Positions 46,886 through 57,061 are shown, counted from the first letter of the stretch. The stretch: DNA of 64,000 bases from Aureimonas fodinaquatilis (GCF_008369445.1 NZ_VTWH01000005.1:1-64000); one strand, 5' to 3'. Program-made: numbers and translations. The notes: generated by a model from the letters alone, not told the origin.

Positions 46886-47215
46886 TCAGGCAGCGGCCTT
46901 GGCGCGCTCAATGGTCTGAATAACCTCAAATCCTTCAAACTCCGGATGGCCGGCAAAAAGCGGCTTGGACGAAGGCGCGCCGCGATGAGCGGTGCGGAAG
47001 GCTTCGGACTTGGTCCAGTTTTCGAAATCCGCCTTGGTGGCCCAGATGGTGTGAGACGAATACAGGGTGTAATCGTCGCGCTCAGGGCCTCTCAGCAGGT
47101 GAAACTCCACGAAACCCGGCAGGTCGGCCAGTTGCGAGTCGCGGTTGAGCCAGACGGCTTCGAAATCTGCCTCCGAGCCTTTGTTGACCTTGAAGCGATT
47201 CATGGCGATGAACAT
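46886..47215 (-). CDS. Antibiotic biosynthesis monooxygenase family protein (putative heme monooxygenase)
   Basis: A 109-residue ABM-fold protein. It starts MFIAMNRFKVNKGSEADFEAV and contains LPGFVEFHLLRGPERDDYTL and a central YSSHTIWATKADFENWTKSE. This is the HmoA/IsdG-like group, some of which degrade heme. It lies 101 bases downstream of the TonB receptor on the same strand, inside a heme-uptake locus that lacks hmuS. It is thus a good candidate for intracellular heme breakdown. The start is ATG 47215; a frame opening 18 codons upstream is less likely. Confidence 0.85.
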   Translation of the reverse strand: MFIAMNRFKVNKGSEADFEAVWLNRDSQLADLPGFVEFHLLRGPERDDYTLYSSHTIWATKADFENWTKSEAFRTAHRGAPSSKPLFAGHPEFEGFEVIQTIERAKAAA

Positions 47216-47316
47216 TGATGAAACTCCAGTTAAGCTAGCGTGTTGAAAGCCATTTCTGTTTGTATGCATTTGAATGGAAATGGCTTTGTTTCTGGTTCTG
47301 GCGAAATTTTCCGAAC

Positions 47317-49440
47317 TTACTTCTTTGGTACGCCCAGCTTGAAGCTGACGCCAAACTTCGCTTCGAAACCCGGTGCGGCGGCCACATCGATGCTTGGGCC
47401 ACCAGTATACTGCACATAGTCAAGGTCGAAGACATTTTTCAACGAAACGTCAAATCGTGTGTCTTCATTGGGTTCGTAGGCCAGGAAAAGGTCTACAAGA
47501 TTGTAGGTGGAAGTGGCCATGGCCGGATCGCTGACATCGTTGACGCTTTTGGCATTAACCCACCGCCAGCGTGCGCCGTACGACAAACGGTCTTCGAGCG
47601 CGCGGAAGCCGATTGTCGTGGCCACCGTGGCAGGGAAAATACTGTCCAGCGGGTTGCCGGTTTCCTTGTCTTCGCCTTGCGTGTAGGTGCCTGCAACGCT
47701 GGTGAAGCCCCAGCCCCAGTCATAAGCGGCTTCAATTTCGGCACCGCGAATGCGCGCTTCATTGATGTTGACATAGGTTACCGCGTCCATCGGCAGACGG
47801 GCAAAGCAACGGCCGAATGGCCCAGGCGCAACACATGGGTTCAGCACACCCGGCCGGTCAATCGACTCCATGTCGATGAAGTCGTCCACATCATTCTGGA
47901 AAATGGCAAGCTTGGCGCGGAATGCATCGCCGTCCTGCAGAATATCATCATAGGAAAGGTTGATACCACCTTCCCAGGTGCGGCCAACTTCCGGCTTCAA
48001 CGCCGGGTTGGGCAGAAACTCGAAGGCAGCCGGCGCTGGATGGAAGCCGGAAACCAGGGCTTCGGAAAGCGTGGGCGCGCGCAGCCCCTCTGCATAGAGG
48101 CCATAAACCTGAAAGCCCTGAATCGGGGTTACGCCAAGGCTGACTTTTGGAGAAAACCGCTCTCCCTTATTGTCGGGATTGGCCGCGCTTGAAAGGTCAT
48201 AATGGTCGAAGCGACCACCGACCGTGAAGTCGATGAGGTCTTCATACTCAAACAGTGCCTGCACAAAGCCGCCATACAAAGTGCGCTCACCCGCCGGGTT
48301 GAACAGCGGTGTTGTGTCATAATCACTGGAGGTTTTTACATTGTCCTGAAACGCGTCCACACCGTAAGTCAGTGTTGTGCTGACGGTCGGCGACACATCG
48401 AATATCGACGAATTGTAGACATCAAACCCCGTGGTGGCGATGTCGACGGCGCGCCGATCGCCGGAACCATCCTGCAATTTCTGCCGGTAGTCCGTTTCGG
48501 TGCGATAAATGTTCAGGTTCAGGTCGACAAGCTGGGAATCAACGGGGTTGAACGTGTAGCCCAGCCGGTAGATGCTGTTGGTCACGTCGGTGTCACGTGG
48601 ATCGCCACCGGCAGTCGCGGAATCAAATGTCGTGTCGTAGAGAATGCCGGCCAGTTCAAACTGGTGGCCCTCGGCTGGGCGGAAACGGGCCTTGAGCAAA
48701 CCGCTCTGCACGTCAAAGCCGCTGTTGTCCACGGTGTTTCCCGCACCGTCATTGTAGTCGTTGTTCCGGCGCAACGCGAAGGCGCCGTAGATATCGGCAT
48801 TGTCTGTCAGATAAGTGCCGGCCTCCAGATTGACCAGGCCGTTTGGCCCGTTGGTGCCGATGGTCGTGCCAAACCGCATGGCGGACTGTTCGTCCGGGTT
48901 CACCAGATCGTCAATACCCAAGGTGCGCATGGCAACTACGCCACCAATTGCGCCTGAACCATAGGCATTGGCAATCGGGCCGCGGATAACATCCACCCCT
49001 GCCAGAAGCGAGGGCTCAACATAGAAAGAGCCGCCCGCATTGTGCCCTGTGACCTGAAAGTTCTGGCGCGCACCGTCGATCATGACATTGACCCGGCCCG
49101 AATCCTGCAGGCCGCGGATATTGACCGAGGTTGCCGGGTCATCATCATATGGCGCAACAGACACGCCGGGAATGGTGGCCAGAACCTCATCAATCCGGTT
49201 CGGGTTGAAGCGCTCTATCTCGCTGCGCGTAACAATCGAAACGCCACCCAGAGTTTCAATCGGGCTTTGCAGACGGCGGTCTGAAAGAACGGAAACTTCA
49301 TCCAGTTCAATCGTGCCGCTTGCGGCGCTGGGCGTCGCCACAGCCTGCGCCTGAGCATAAGCGGCGGGTGTCAGAGCCAAAGAGGCGGCGGTGAGCAACA
49401 GGGCGCGATAAAGCGCCTGAACGCGATTTTTGCACAGCAT
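47317..49440 (-). CDS. TonB-dependent heme/hemoglobin receptor
   Basis: A 707-residue outer membrane receptor. The signal peptide ends about residue 30 (TPAAYAQA), followed by a possible TonB box (LDEVSVLSD). The plug domain contains VNIRGLQDSGRVNVMIDGAR and RGPIANAYGSGAIGGVV. The barrel has the heme-receptor region LRAPTLSEALVSGFHP and PNPALKPEVGRTWEGG, which corresponds to the FRAP...NPDL box of heme receptors with a nearby His. It ends in the aromatic-rich final strand. It diverges from hemP-hmuTUV, which supports a heme role. Confidence 0.93.
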   Translation of the reverse strand: MLCKNRVQALYRALLLTAASLALTPAAYAQAQAVATPSAASGTIELDEVSVLSDRRLQSPIETLGGVSIVTRSEIERFNPNRIDEVLATIPGVSVAPYDDDPATSVNIRGLQDSGRVNVMIDGARQNFQVTGHNAGGSFYVEPSLLAGVDVIRGPIANAYGSGAIGGVVAMRTLGIDDLVNPDEQSAMRFGTTIGTNGPNGLVNLEAGTYLTDNADIYGAFALRRNNDYNDGAGNTVDNSGFDVQSGLLKARFRPAEGHQFELAGILYDTTFDSATAGGDPRDTDVTNSIYRLGYTFNPVDSQLVDLNLNIYRTETDYRQKLQDGSGDRRAVDIATTGFDVYNSSIFDVSPTVSTTLTYGVDAFQDNVKTSSDYDTTPLFNPAGERTLYGGFVQALFEYEDLIDFTVGGRFDHYDLSSAANPDNKGERFSPKVSLGVTPIQGFQVYGLYAEGLRAPTLSEALVSGFHPAPAAFEFLPNPALKPEVGRTWEGGINLSYDDILQDGDAFRAKLAIFQNDVDDFIDMESIDRPGVLNPCVAPGPFGRCFARLPMDAVTYVNINEARIRGAEIEAAYDWGWGFTSVAGTYTQGEDKETGNPLDSIFPATVATTIGFRALEDRLSYGARWRWVNAKSVNDVSDPAMATSTYNLVDLFLAYEPNEDTRFDVSLKNVFDLDYVQYTGGPSIDVAAAPGFEAKFGVSFKLGVPKK

Positions 49441-49664
49441 GACAGAACTTCGTTTTTCGAGTGAAGGGCTGGCTGGCGGATCGCGATTTTTAGCTGGCGA
49501 CTCTTGCTGGCTGGCCACTATGAGAAATTTTTAATAGCGACTTGCCAGCGCTAAATATTATGATATTCGCAGTCAACTTTAATTCGCTAATTCAGCCAAG
49601 CGAACGTCATGAATGCGGCTTTGGCGCAACAGTTCGCCGGCCGGTATCGAGCGGGGATAACGCT
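49441..49664. promoter_or_regulatory. Divergent promoter region between heme receptor and hemP
   Basis: A 224-base AT-rich gap that holds promoters for both arms of the heme locus. It includes the inverted repeat TAGCG-N9-CGCTA (about 49534-49552), followed by an AT-rich stretch with TAAATATTATGATATT. These are candidate sites for an iron regulator (Irr, RirA or Fur), but no perfect consensus is seen. Confidence 0.4.
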
Positions 49665-49847
49665 ATGACAGACGGGGATTCCAGGAATTTGCCATCACGG
49701 CAAAGCAGCCAGTTGGCCGGTTCCGACTCACAGCCGATTGACAGCCAATTGCTGTTTTCCAAAGGCCGTGAGGTTTTGATTTCGCATGAAGACAGCCTTT
49801 ACCGGCTGCGTTTGACATCCAACAACAAGCTGATTTTGACCAAGTAG
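49665..49847 (+). CDS. hemP: Hemin uptake protein HemP
   Basis: A 60-residue HemP family protein. The C-terminal 40 residues carry the family pattern (LFSKGREVLISHEDSLYRLRL, then T-NKLILTK). HemP proteins accompany heme-uptake genes, and in Burkholderia and others act as activators of the heme receptor. It leads hmuTUV, 10 bases before hmuT, with GGGGA as ribosome site. Confidence 0.92.
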   Translation: MTDGDSRNLPSRQSSQLAGSDSQPIDSQLLFSKGREVLISHEDSLYRLRLTSNNKLILTK

Positions 49848-49857
49848 GGGTGGTTCG

Positions 49858-50784
49858 ATGCGACACAATCCTGTTTCCCTGCTGTGCATGGCATGGCTTG
49901 TTCTTGCCGGTCCGGCCGCTGCTGTCGATGTGCAGGACGCCCATGATCGTGCGGTGAGCGTCACTGACGCTTCGCGCATTGTTTCCATTGGTGGTCCGGT
50001 GACAGAAATTCTCTACGCGCTCGGCGTAGGTGACAATGTGATTGCGCGCGACACCACATCGGTGTTCCCTGCCCAAGCACTGGAAAAGCCTGATGTCGGA
50101 TATATGCGTGCCCTGTCGGCTGAAGGCGTGCTTTCGCTTGAGCCGACGCTGGTTCTGGCGGTTGACGGCTCCGGCCCGCAAGATGTGATCGAACAGCTCG
50201 AAGGCGCACAAGTTGCCTTTGTGAACATTCCCGACAGTCCTTCACCACAGGGCGTGGCAGACAAAATTCGCGCGGTGGCCCTGGCCGTGGGCAAGGTTGC
50301 CGAAGGTGAACAACTGGCACAGGCCGTGCTGGCTGATTTCGCCGCGCTGGATGAGGCGCTGAGCAATGTAGACAAGCCCGCGCGCGCCATATTTGTTCTG
50401 GGAATAACAAGCGGCTCGCCAATGATCGGCGGCACTGGCACATCGGCCGACGGTGTGTTGAAGCTGGCGCGCGCTGAAAATGTGTTGTCAGACATGAACG
50501 GCTTTAAACCCGGCTCTCCGGAGGCCATTCTGACAGCGCAGCCGGACGTTGTGGTGACCATGAACTCGCAGGCGCACGGGCTGACGAAACTGTCGGAAAA
50601 CCCGGTATTTGCAGCCACGCCAGCCGGTCAGAACGAACGGGTCATCGGCATGGATGGCAGCTACCTGCTCGGCTTTGGCCCCCGGGCTGCGCATGCCGTG
50701 CGGGATCTGGCAGCTTCGCTCTATCCGGATATCAACATTCCGCAATTGCCGGACCGGCCATGGGTTGGGCCGATTGCTGAATGA
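49858..50784 (+). CDS. hmuT: Heme ABC transporter substrate-binding protein HmuT
   Basis: A 308-residue periplasmic binding protein of the class III (helical backbone) type. It has a signal peptide (LLCMAWLVLAGPAAAVD), then the domain opening VSVTDASRIVSIGGPVTEILY. The heme-binding Tyr region is plausibly VGYMRALSAEGVLSL. It ends with the usual GPRAAHAVRDLA. It receives heme after the TonB receptor and overlaps hmuU by 4 bases. Confidence 0.95.
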   Translation: MRHNPVSLLCMAWLVLAGPAAAVDVQDAHDRAVSVTDASRIVSIGGPVTEILYALGVGDNVIARDTTSVFPAQALEKPDVGYMRALSAEGVLSLEPTLVLAVDGSGPQDVIEQLEGAQVAFVNIPDSPSPQGVADKIRAVALAVGKVAEGEQLAQAVLADFAALDEALSNVDKPARAIFVLGITSGSPMIGGTGTSADGVLKLARAENVLSDMNGFKPGSPEAILTAQPDVVVTMNSQAHGLTKLSENPVFAATPAGQNERVIGMDGSYLLGFGPRAAHAVRDLAASLYPDINIPQLPDRPWVGPIAE

Positions 50785-51881
50785 GCGCGTCGACAGCAGG
50801 ACAGCCGCAAATGACCACGCTCACCATTGCCGGAGATCGCACTGGGCTTGGCCGCCTGGTGATTATCATCTGCGCGGTTCTAACGGTGGTTTCCGCCTTG
50901 GCGTCATTGGCACTGGGCGCAGCCGGTATGAGCGTTGCCGATGTGCTGCACGTTCTGCAAACCGGCATGTTTGGTGACCGGGCAACTCTCAGTCCGGCGG
51001 CCGCGGCCATTGTGCTGGATATCCGTCTGCCACGGGTGTGCATGGCGCTGGCTGTGGGTGCGGCTCTGGCCCTGTCGGGTGCCATGATGCAGGGGCTTTT
51101 TCGCAATCCGCTGGCGGATCCGGGGCTGGTTGGTGTTTCCTCCGGCGCAGCGCTGGCTGCTGTCACCATTATCGTTCTGGGCGCCCATCTTGCCCCCGTG
51201 CTGCCGGAATTTCTGATGCGGCATCTTTTGCCCTTTGGCGCCTTTGCCGGAGCCATGGCGTCCACTGCGCTGATATACCGGCTTTCCACCGTGGATGGGC
51301 GCACATCAATTGCCACCATGCTGCTGATTGGCATTGCCCTGGGCGCGCTGGCCGGCGCCATAACCGGCATTTTGACCTTCATTTCTGACGATCAGCAGTT
51401 GCGGCAACTGACGTTCTGGTCGATGGGCGGTCTAAGCGGTGCCACTTGGGGCAAACTGCTGGCGGTTCTGCCTTTGATGCTGCCGGCATTTCTGGCTGCA
51501 CCGTTTCTGGCAAAAGCGCTCAACCGCATGGCGATGGGAGAGTCGGAAGCTTTTCATCTGGGTGTTTCCGTGCAGTGGATGAAGCGGATCTGCATTCTGA
51601 TCATTGCGGCAGCCGTCGGCTCTGCGGTTTCAGTGTCCGGCACAATTGGTTTTGTCGGCCTGGTCGCCCCACACCTGATCCGCACACTTATCGGACCTGA
51701 CCATCGTTCATTGTTGCCGGCAGCGGCCTTGTTTGGTGCAGCATTGCTGGCAGCGGCAGACCTGGTGGCTCGCACCATTGTTGCGCCTGCCGAATTGCCG
51801 ATCGGCATATTAACCGCGATCATTGGCGCTCCGTTTTTTCTTTACCTTTTGATGGGTCGTCGAAAAATGGGTCTGATGTGA
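50781..51881 (+). CDS. hmuU: Heme ABC transporter permease HmuU
   Basis: A 366-residue FecCD/BtuC type permease with about ten helices. Conserved stretches are LDIRLPRVCMALAVGAALAL, GAMMQGLFRNPLADPGLVGV, and GTIGFVGLVAPHLIRTLIGPD, the last containing the coupling-helix glycine. The gene overlaps hmuT and hmuV by a few bases. Confidence 0.95.
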   Translation: MSASTAGQPQMTTLTIAGDRTGLGRLVIIICAVLTVVSALASLALGAAGMSVADVLHVLQTGMFGDRATLSPAAAAIVLDIRLPRVCMALAVGAALALSGAMMQGLFRNPLADPGLVGVSSGAALAAVTIIVLGAHLAPVLPEFLMRHLLPFGAFAGAMASTALIYRLSTVDGRTSIATMLLIGIALGALAGAITGILTFISDDQQLRQLTFWSMGGLSGATWGKLLAVLPLMLPAFLAAPFLAKALNRMAMGESEAFHLGVSVQWMKRICILIIAAAVGSAVSVSGTIGFVGLVAPHLIRTLIGPDHRSLLPAAALFGAALLAAADLVARTIVAPAELPIGILTAIIGAPFFLYLLMGRRKMGLM

Positions 51882-52666
51882 TGCTGGCTGCCAAATCGTT
51901 GCACAAGCGGCTGGGCGAGCGAGACATTCTTGCCGATGTCAGCGTTACGGTCCGGCCCGGTGAATTTGTTGCCATCATCGGCGCAAATGGCGCGGGCAAA
52001 TCGACATTGATGAAAATTCTGTCGGGTGAACTCGCTGCCGACAGCGGTACGGTGCATTTGCTGGGTGAGGATGTTGCATCCACGTCGGCATCACGACTGG
52101 CGGCCATGCGTGCGGTCGTGCCACAATCTGCCGAAATGGCTTTTCCCTTCACCGCCTATGAGATTGTTAGGCTGGGCGCTGAGGCGGGTGGAGCATTGAA
52201 CGCACAACACCCGCAAATCTGCCTGGCTGCGCTGGAGCAGGTGGACCTTGCAGCGATGGCCGGGCGCCTGGTGCCGACCCTGTCGGGAGGCGAGGCGCAA
52301 AGAGTCTATCTGGCCCGCGCCATTGCCCAGCTCATGGCAATGAAGGGAGCCCAGAGGTTTCTTTTCATGGATGAACCAACATCCAGTCTCGACCTGCAAC
52401 ACCAGGTTCACGCCATTCGCATAGGGCGAAAACTGGCAGGGCAGGGCGTGGGGGTTCTAGCCATTCTGCACGATCTCAACCTTGCATCGCTGGCGGCAAC
52501 GCGCATCGTGGCACTTTGTGATGGCAAGGTTATTGCCGACGGTGAACCGGCAAAGGTGGTCGACGACACGCTGATCCGCCGTCTTTACAACATTGATATT
52601 GGCGTTAACGCCACACCCGGACCTGACAAACCGTTTGTTCTGCCGCAAGCCGCCACTGAAAGGTGA
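51881..52666 (+). CDS. hmuV: Heme ABC transporter ATP-binding protein HmuV
   Basis: A 261-residue ATPase. It has Walker A GANGAGKST, signature LSGGEAQRVYLARAI, Walker B FLFMDEPTSSLD and the switch His in ILHDLNL. The ATG shares its A with the hmuU stop (TGATG); a GTG one codon earlier is also possible. The length fits HmuV. A small GCGCC/GGCGC hairpin follows the stop at 52667-52681. Confidence 0.95.
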   Translation: MLAAKSLHKRLGERDILADVSVTVRPGEFVAIIGANGAGKSTLMKILSGELAADSGTVHLLGEDVASTSASRLAAMRAVVPQSAEMAFPFTAYEIVRLGAEAGGALNAQHPQICLAALEQVDLAAMAGRLVPTLSGGEAQRVYLARAIAQLMAMKGAQRFLFMDEPTSSLDLQHQVHAIRIGRKLAGQGVGVLAILHDLNLASLAATRIVALCDGKVIADGEPAKVVDDTLIRRLYNIDIGVNATPGPDKPFVLPQAATER

Positions 52667-52783
52667 GCGCCTGCATGGCGCGGAATTAAACTCTCACGGT
52701 TTCGTGTAATGCACCGAATTTAAAACTTTTGGTTGTATTTACCGTCGATAATGCAATCTGAGCATTGGATTCAGAAGACGGGA

Positions 52784-53611
52784 ATGACAAACATGTTCAA
52801 ATGGGTAAAGCATATCTGCGCGAGCGGTATTCTTGCATCGGCGCTGATCGCCAGCCCCGCATTGGCGCAAAGCTGCGGTAATGATGCTTCCGGTTTCAAC
52901 AATTGGCTGGCCGCTTACAAAACCAACGCCCCTGCCAGGGGAATTTCCAACCGCACAGCCAATGCGGCTTTGAACGGCGTGACCTACAATTCGGAAGTCA
53001 TTCGGCTGGATCGCAATCAGCGCTCATTCCGACTGTCGCTGGACGAGTTCATGAAGCGTCGTGCGCCACCCTCATTTGTGCAGCGTGGCAAATCCATCAT
53101 GCAGCAAAATGCCCGGCTGCTGAACGCGATTGAAAAACAATATGGCGTGCCAAAGGAAATTCTTGTCGCCATCTGGGGCATGGAAACCGGTTTTGGCGCC
53201 AATTCCGGCAACATGAATATTTTCCGGTCTTTGGCGACGTTGGCTTATGATTGCCGCCGGTCGGAATTTTTCACCGCTGAACTGGATGCCGCGTTGATGA
53301 TTGTCCAGCGTGGTGACAAACGCCCAGAAGACATGAAGGGCGCATGGGCAGGCGAAATTGGTCAGACGCAGTTTCTCGCAACCAATTATCTGAAATATGC
53401 GGTGGATTTTGATGGGGATGGCCGCCGGGATCTGATCCGCTCCCGGCCGGATGTTCTGGCATCCACTGCCAACTTCCTGCGGCAGCATGGCTGGCGGCCA
53501 GGGGCTGGATACATGGAAGGCCAGCCCAACTTCGCCAGGCTGCGTGACTGGAACCGGGCCGGTGTCTACCAGAAGGCGCTTGCGCTTTTTGCCAGCCAGC
53601 TTGCTCAATAG
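52784..53611 (+). CDS. Lytic murein transglycosylase (MltB type)
   Basis: A 275-residue exported enzyme that cleaves peptidoglycan to form 1,6-anhydromuramyl ends. A signal peptide covers about 1-27 (ending in SPALAQ). The catalytic Glu lies in VAIWGMETGFGANSG, and GEIGQTQFLATNYLKYAVDF and a DFDGDGRRD segment match family 3 (MltB). It lacks the C-terminal peptidoglycan-binding domain found in longer members. It is a single gene. Confidence 0.92.
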   Translation: MTNMFKWVKHICASGILASALIASPALAQSCGNDASGFNNWLAAYKTNAPARGISNRTANAALNGVTYNSEVIRLDRNQRSFRLSLDEFMKRRAPPSFVQRGKSIMQQNARLLNAIEKQYGVPKEILVAIWGMETGFGANSGNMNIFRSLATLAYDCRRSEFFTAELDAALMIVQRGDKRPEDMKGAWAGEIGQTQFLATNYLKYAVDFDGDGRRDLIRSRPDVLASTANFLRQHGWRPGAGYMEGQPNFARLRDWNRAGVYQKALALFASQLAQ

Positions 53612-53752
53612 CGACACGAAACTTTTCTGACGACAGGCGGTGACGAAGTTTTGACTAAAAATGCGAATTTTTTTCGCATTCAAGTCAACTTTTCACCGCC
53701 TTCGCGCGTTGTCCTACACAATCTAGTCTATTGTCGTATTCAGGATGAACCT

Positions 53753-54019
53753 ATGTCGGATCAAGTAAAATTTTCGATGACACCCGCTATAGAAAGTGAT
53801 TTTGCAACGCTTGATACTCTAACGCATGCTGCCGATTGTCTCAGAGACCGGCATTCGGAAGCAGCACTGCTCGTCGACAAGGCGGCAGAAAAAATTCTTC
53901 GCAAAATAGAACTGGCTTGCGAAACACTTGGTGTAGAGCTGGAGCGTCTTCCGGCCGTTCAGGAACGCCGTGGCCTTTCGCTCGTGTCCATTAATTCTGC
54001 CATCAGCGCAGACAGATAA
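53753..54019 (+). CDS. Hypothetical protein, 88 aa
   Basis: I do not recognise this family. The protein has a helical middle (HSEAALLVDKAAEKILRKIELACETLG) and no signal peptide. The start is ATG 53753, with AGGATGA upstream; a longer in-frame start would add an unlikely, low-quality 34-residue extension. It is a single gene between the transglycosylase and malate synthase. The coding case rests on the ribosome site and even codon use. Confidence 0.6.
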   Translation: MSDQVKFSMTPAIESDFATLDTLTHAADCLRDRHSEAALLVDKAAEKILRKIELACETLGVELERLPAVQERRGLSLVSINSAISADR

Positions 54020-54275
54020 GATCGGGCTTGAACTTGTTTCCTTTCAAGCCTCCTCTGCCGAGGGCAGCCTTTTGCGCTCAGCGGCAAAACTGGTTCCTGA
54101 GCCTGATCGCCTGATGGGGCGAGCATTGTTCTGGAACATTTCCATGTCTGCGAATTTTCGTGTTTGACAATCCCGGCGCTATGTCGGAAGGGCTTTCCTT
54201 CAGTTTCAAGTGCAACAGCCTTTCCCGGCCAGTCGGGTGGGTGGGGGCCGTGTTGCAGTGCGGAGGCGAATATTC

Positions 54276-56450
54276 ATGTCGAACTACAGCGATGTTGCAG
54301 GTTTGAAGGTTGCTCAAGAGCTGAAGACCTTTGCCGAAACAGAAGCCCTGCCGGGAACAGGCATCAGCGCAGATGCTTTCTGGACCGGGCTTGCAGCGAT
54401 TTTGAATGACCTGGCCCCCCGCAACAAGGAATTGCTGGCTGTTCGCACCGACCTGCAAAAACAGGTTGATGCCTGGTGCCGCCAGGCAAAGGGTGGAGCT
54501 GTGGATGGAGAAGCCTACGAGAAATTTCTCCGTGAGATTGGTTACATTGTTGCGGAAGGCGGCGCGTTCAGCGTTGAAACCGCCAATGTGGATGCTGAAA
54601 TAGCCTCCATAGCCGGGCCGCAGCTTGTGGTGCCCGTCATGAATGCGCGTTATGCGCTGAACGCTGCCAACGGCCGCTGGGGTTCGCTCTATGACGCGCT
54701 GTACGGCACCGACGCAATCAGCGAGGCGGATGGAGCGGAAAAGGGCCGGGGCTACAATCCAAAACGCGGGGAAAAGGTTATTGCCTGGGCGCGTGATTTT
54801 CTGGATCAGTCGGTGCCGCTAGCCAATGCATCCTGGAAGGATGCGCAAGGCTTTTCAATTGCAAATGGCACTTTGACGGTTGCTCTTGCATCCGGCAGCA
54901 CCGGGCTGAAAAGCCCGCAGCAATTTGCCGGCTATCGCGGCACGCCTGATGCCGCAACCAATCTGCTGTTCGTGACCAATGGCCTGCACAGCGATGTGGT
55001 CATCGACCGCACATCCACCATTGGTGCTGGCGATGCAGCGGGCATTAGCGACGTTGTGCTGGAAAGCGCTGTCACGACAATTCAGGATTGTGAGGATTCA
55101 GTCGCTGCGGTTGATGCCGAAGACAAGGTGGTTGTTTATCGCAACTGGCTTGGCCTGATGAAGGGCGACTTGTCGGAAACCTTCGAAAAAGGCGGGCAGA
55201 CGGTTAACCGTACGCTCAACCCGGACCGGGAATATGTTGCGCCCAATGGCGAAAAGCTTGTTCTGCCTGGCCGTTCCCTGATGCTGATCCGCAATGTCGG
55301 TCACTTGATGACCAATCCCGCGGTGCTGCTGGCTGATGGGTCGGAAGCGCCGGAGGGCATCCTGGATGCAGTTTTCACATCCCTGATTGCCATGCATGAT
55401 CTGAAAAGAAGCGGAGCCGTCAATTCTCGCGCCGGCTCTGTCTACATCGTCAAGCCAAAGATGCACGGACCTGACGAAGTGGCGTTTTCAGACCAGTTGT
55501 TCAGCCGTGTGGAACAATTGCTCGGGCTTTCGCCCAACACCCTGAAAATGGGCATTATGGACGAAGAGCGCCGCACGACGGTGAATTTGAAGGAATGTAT
55601 CCGCGCCGCCAAAAAGCGCGTTGTGTTCATCAACACCGGTTTTCTGGACCGCACGGGTGATGAGATGCATTCCTCGATGGAACTCGGGCCGATGATCCGT
55701 AAGGGCGATATGAAAGCATCGACCTGGATCAAGGCCTATGAGGATCGCAATGTCGATACCGGTCTTGCCTGCGGGTTGAAGGGCCATGCACAGATTGGCA
55801 AGGGAATGTGGGCGATGCCGGATCTGATGGCGGCGATGCTTGAGCAGAAAATCGGCCATCCCAAAGCCGGCGCCAACACAGCATGGGTTCCTTCTCCCAC
55901 TGCCGCAACGTTGCACGCCACCCACTACCATCAGGTTTCCGTGGCAGATCGGCAGGCAGAACTGGAGGGCAAAAGCCGCACCACTCTTGCCGATATTCTG
56001 ACAATTCCGGTTGCCGTTCGGCCAAACTGGACACCGGAAGATGTGCAGGCCGAACTGGATAACAATGCGCAGGGCATACTGGGCTATGTTGTGCGCTGGG
56101 TTAACTCCGGCGTTGGTTGTTCAAAGGTGCCGGACATCAACAATGTCGGCCTGATGGAAGACCGGGCGACCTGCCGCATTTCGTCGCAGCACATGGCCAA
56201 TTGGCTGCATCATGGCGTGGTCACCGAGGCTCAGGTGCTGGAAACAATGCAGCGCATGGCCAAGGTTGTTGACGAGCAGAACGCGGGTGATGACAGCTAC
56301 GAGCCGATGGCACCGAACTACGATCAGTCAATTGCGTTTCAGGCTGCGCTTGATCTTGTGATCAAGGGGCGGGAACAGCCGAATGGCTACACGGAGCCGG
56401 TTCTTCACCGTCGCCGCCTGGAAAAAAAGGCGCAAGCGGCTGGCCTCTGA
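54276..56450 (+). CDS. glcB: Malate synthase G
   Basis: A 724-residue enzyme that condenses glyoxylate with acetyl-CoA to malate. Characteristic parts are [21 protein letters not shown], the [18 protein letters not shown] region with metal and catalytic acids, and [20 protein letters not shown] with the catalytic Asp region. [14 protein letters not shown] and the C-terminal helical plug follow. The length equals that of E. coli GlcB. GGAGG precedes ATG 54276. No isocitrate lyase or glycolate oxidase gene is adjacent. Confidence 0.97.
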   Translation: MSNYSDVAGLKVAQELKTFAETEALPGTGISADAFWTGLAAILNDLAPRNKELLAVRTDLQKQVDAWCRQAKGGAVDGEAYEKFLREIGYIVAEGGAFSVETANVDAEIASIAGPQLVVPVMNARYALNAANGRWGSLYDALYGTDAISEADGAEKGRGYNPKRGEKVIAWARDFLDQSVPLANASWKDAQGFSIANGTLTVALASGSTGLKSPQQFAGYRGTPDAATNLLFVTNGLHSDVVIDRTSTIGAGDAAGISDVVLESAVTTIQDCEDSVAAVDAEDKVVVYRNWLGLMKGDLSETFEKGGQTVNRTLNPDREYVAPNGEKLVLPGRSLMLIRNVGHLMTNPAVLLADGSEAPEGILDAVFTSLIAMHDLKRSGAVNSRAGSVYIVKPKMHGPDEVAFSDQLFSRVEQLLGLSPNTLKMGIMDEERRTTVNLKECIRAAKKRVVFINTGFLDRTGDEMHSSMELGPMIRKGDMKASTWIKAYEDRNVDTGLACGLKGHAQIGKGMWAMPDLMAAMLEQKIGHPKAGANTAWVPSPTAATLHATHYHQVSVADRQAELEGKSRTTLADILTIPVAVRPNWTPEDVQAELDNNAQGILGYVVRWVNSGVGCSKVPDINNVGLMEDRATCRISSQHMANWLHHGVVTEAQVLETMQRMAKVVDEQNAGDDSYEPMAPNYDQSIAFQAALDLVIKGREQPNGYTEPVLHRRRLEKKAQAAGL

Positions 56451-56556
56451 AGTGTTGCGCCGCCGTAGAAGCGAAATCGCTGCAACGGCACAAGAGCATT
56501 GAGCCTTTGCAGTAATTTGAGTTACCCTCTCTGCCATAATTGGTGGGGAGGGTATT

Positions 56557-56961
56557 ATGAATGTTAAGATCATTCCGACACTGCGCTACAGAGATCCGCA
56601 GACAGCCATAGACTGGCTGACGGAAATTCTGGGCTTCTCGGCAGAAATGGTGATGGAGGATGAAGACGGCGCGATCGCTCATGCCGAACTTTCCTTTGAT
56701 GGCAGTATGATCATGCTGGGCGCGGTGCGGGATGACGCATTTGGCGAAACGCAGGTCACCCCGGATGAGGCGGGTGGTGTAACGCAAAGCGCCTATATCA
56801 TCGTTCAGAACCCCGATGCTCTCTATGAGCGTGTGGTTGCTTCTGGCGCGGAAGTAGTGTTCCCACTGCACGACAAACCCTATGGCAGCCGCGAATTTTC
56901 CTGCCGGGATTTTGAAGGGCATTTGTGGAATTTCGGAACCTACAATCCCTTTGTATCCTAG
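56557..56961 (+). CDS. VOC family (glyoxalase-like) protein
   Basis: A 134-residue protein with the paired beta-alpha-beta-beta-beta units of the vicinal oxygen chelate fold. It starts KIIPTLRYRDPQTAIDWLTE and ends REFSCRDFEGHLWNFGTYNP, which is the PhnB-like/bleomycin resistance subgroup. His and Glu residues in HAELSFDG and FEGHLW may bind metal. Substrate unknown. GGGAGG lies upstream of the ATG. Confidence 0.88.
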   Translation: MNVKIIPTLRYRDPQTAIDWLTEILGFSAEMVMEDEDGAIAHAELSFDGSMIMLGAVRDDAFGETQVTPDEAGGVTQSAYIIVQNPDALYERVVASGAEVVFPLHDKPYGSREFSCRDFEGHLWNFGTYNPFVS

Positions 56962-56967
56962 GGAGTT

Positions 56968-56991
56968 TCAGGCAATCCTTCGATTGCCTGA
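56968..56991. terminator. Stem-loop after the VOC gene
   Basis: A 10-base perfect stem (TCAGGCAATC / GATTGCCTGA) around CTTC, starting 7 bases after the stop. The downstream T run is weak, so it may be a terminator or an mRNA end. Confidence 0.6.
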
Positions 56992-57061
56992 GATTTGGCT
57001 CTTTGTCCGTCGCTGAAACGGAAATGATTCAGCGGCAACCGCTTCATGCAGTTTGCCGGGT

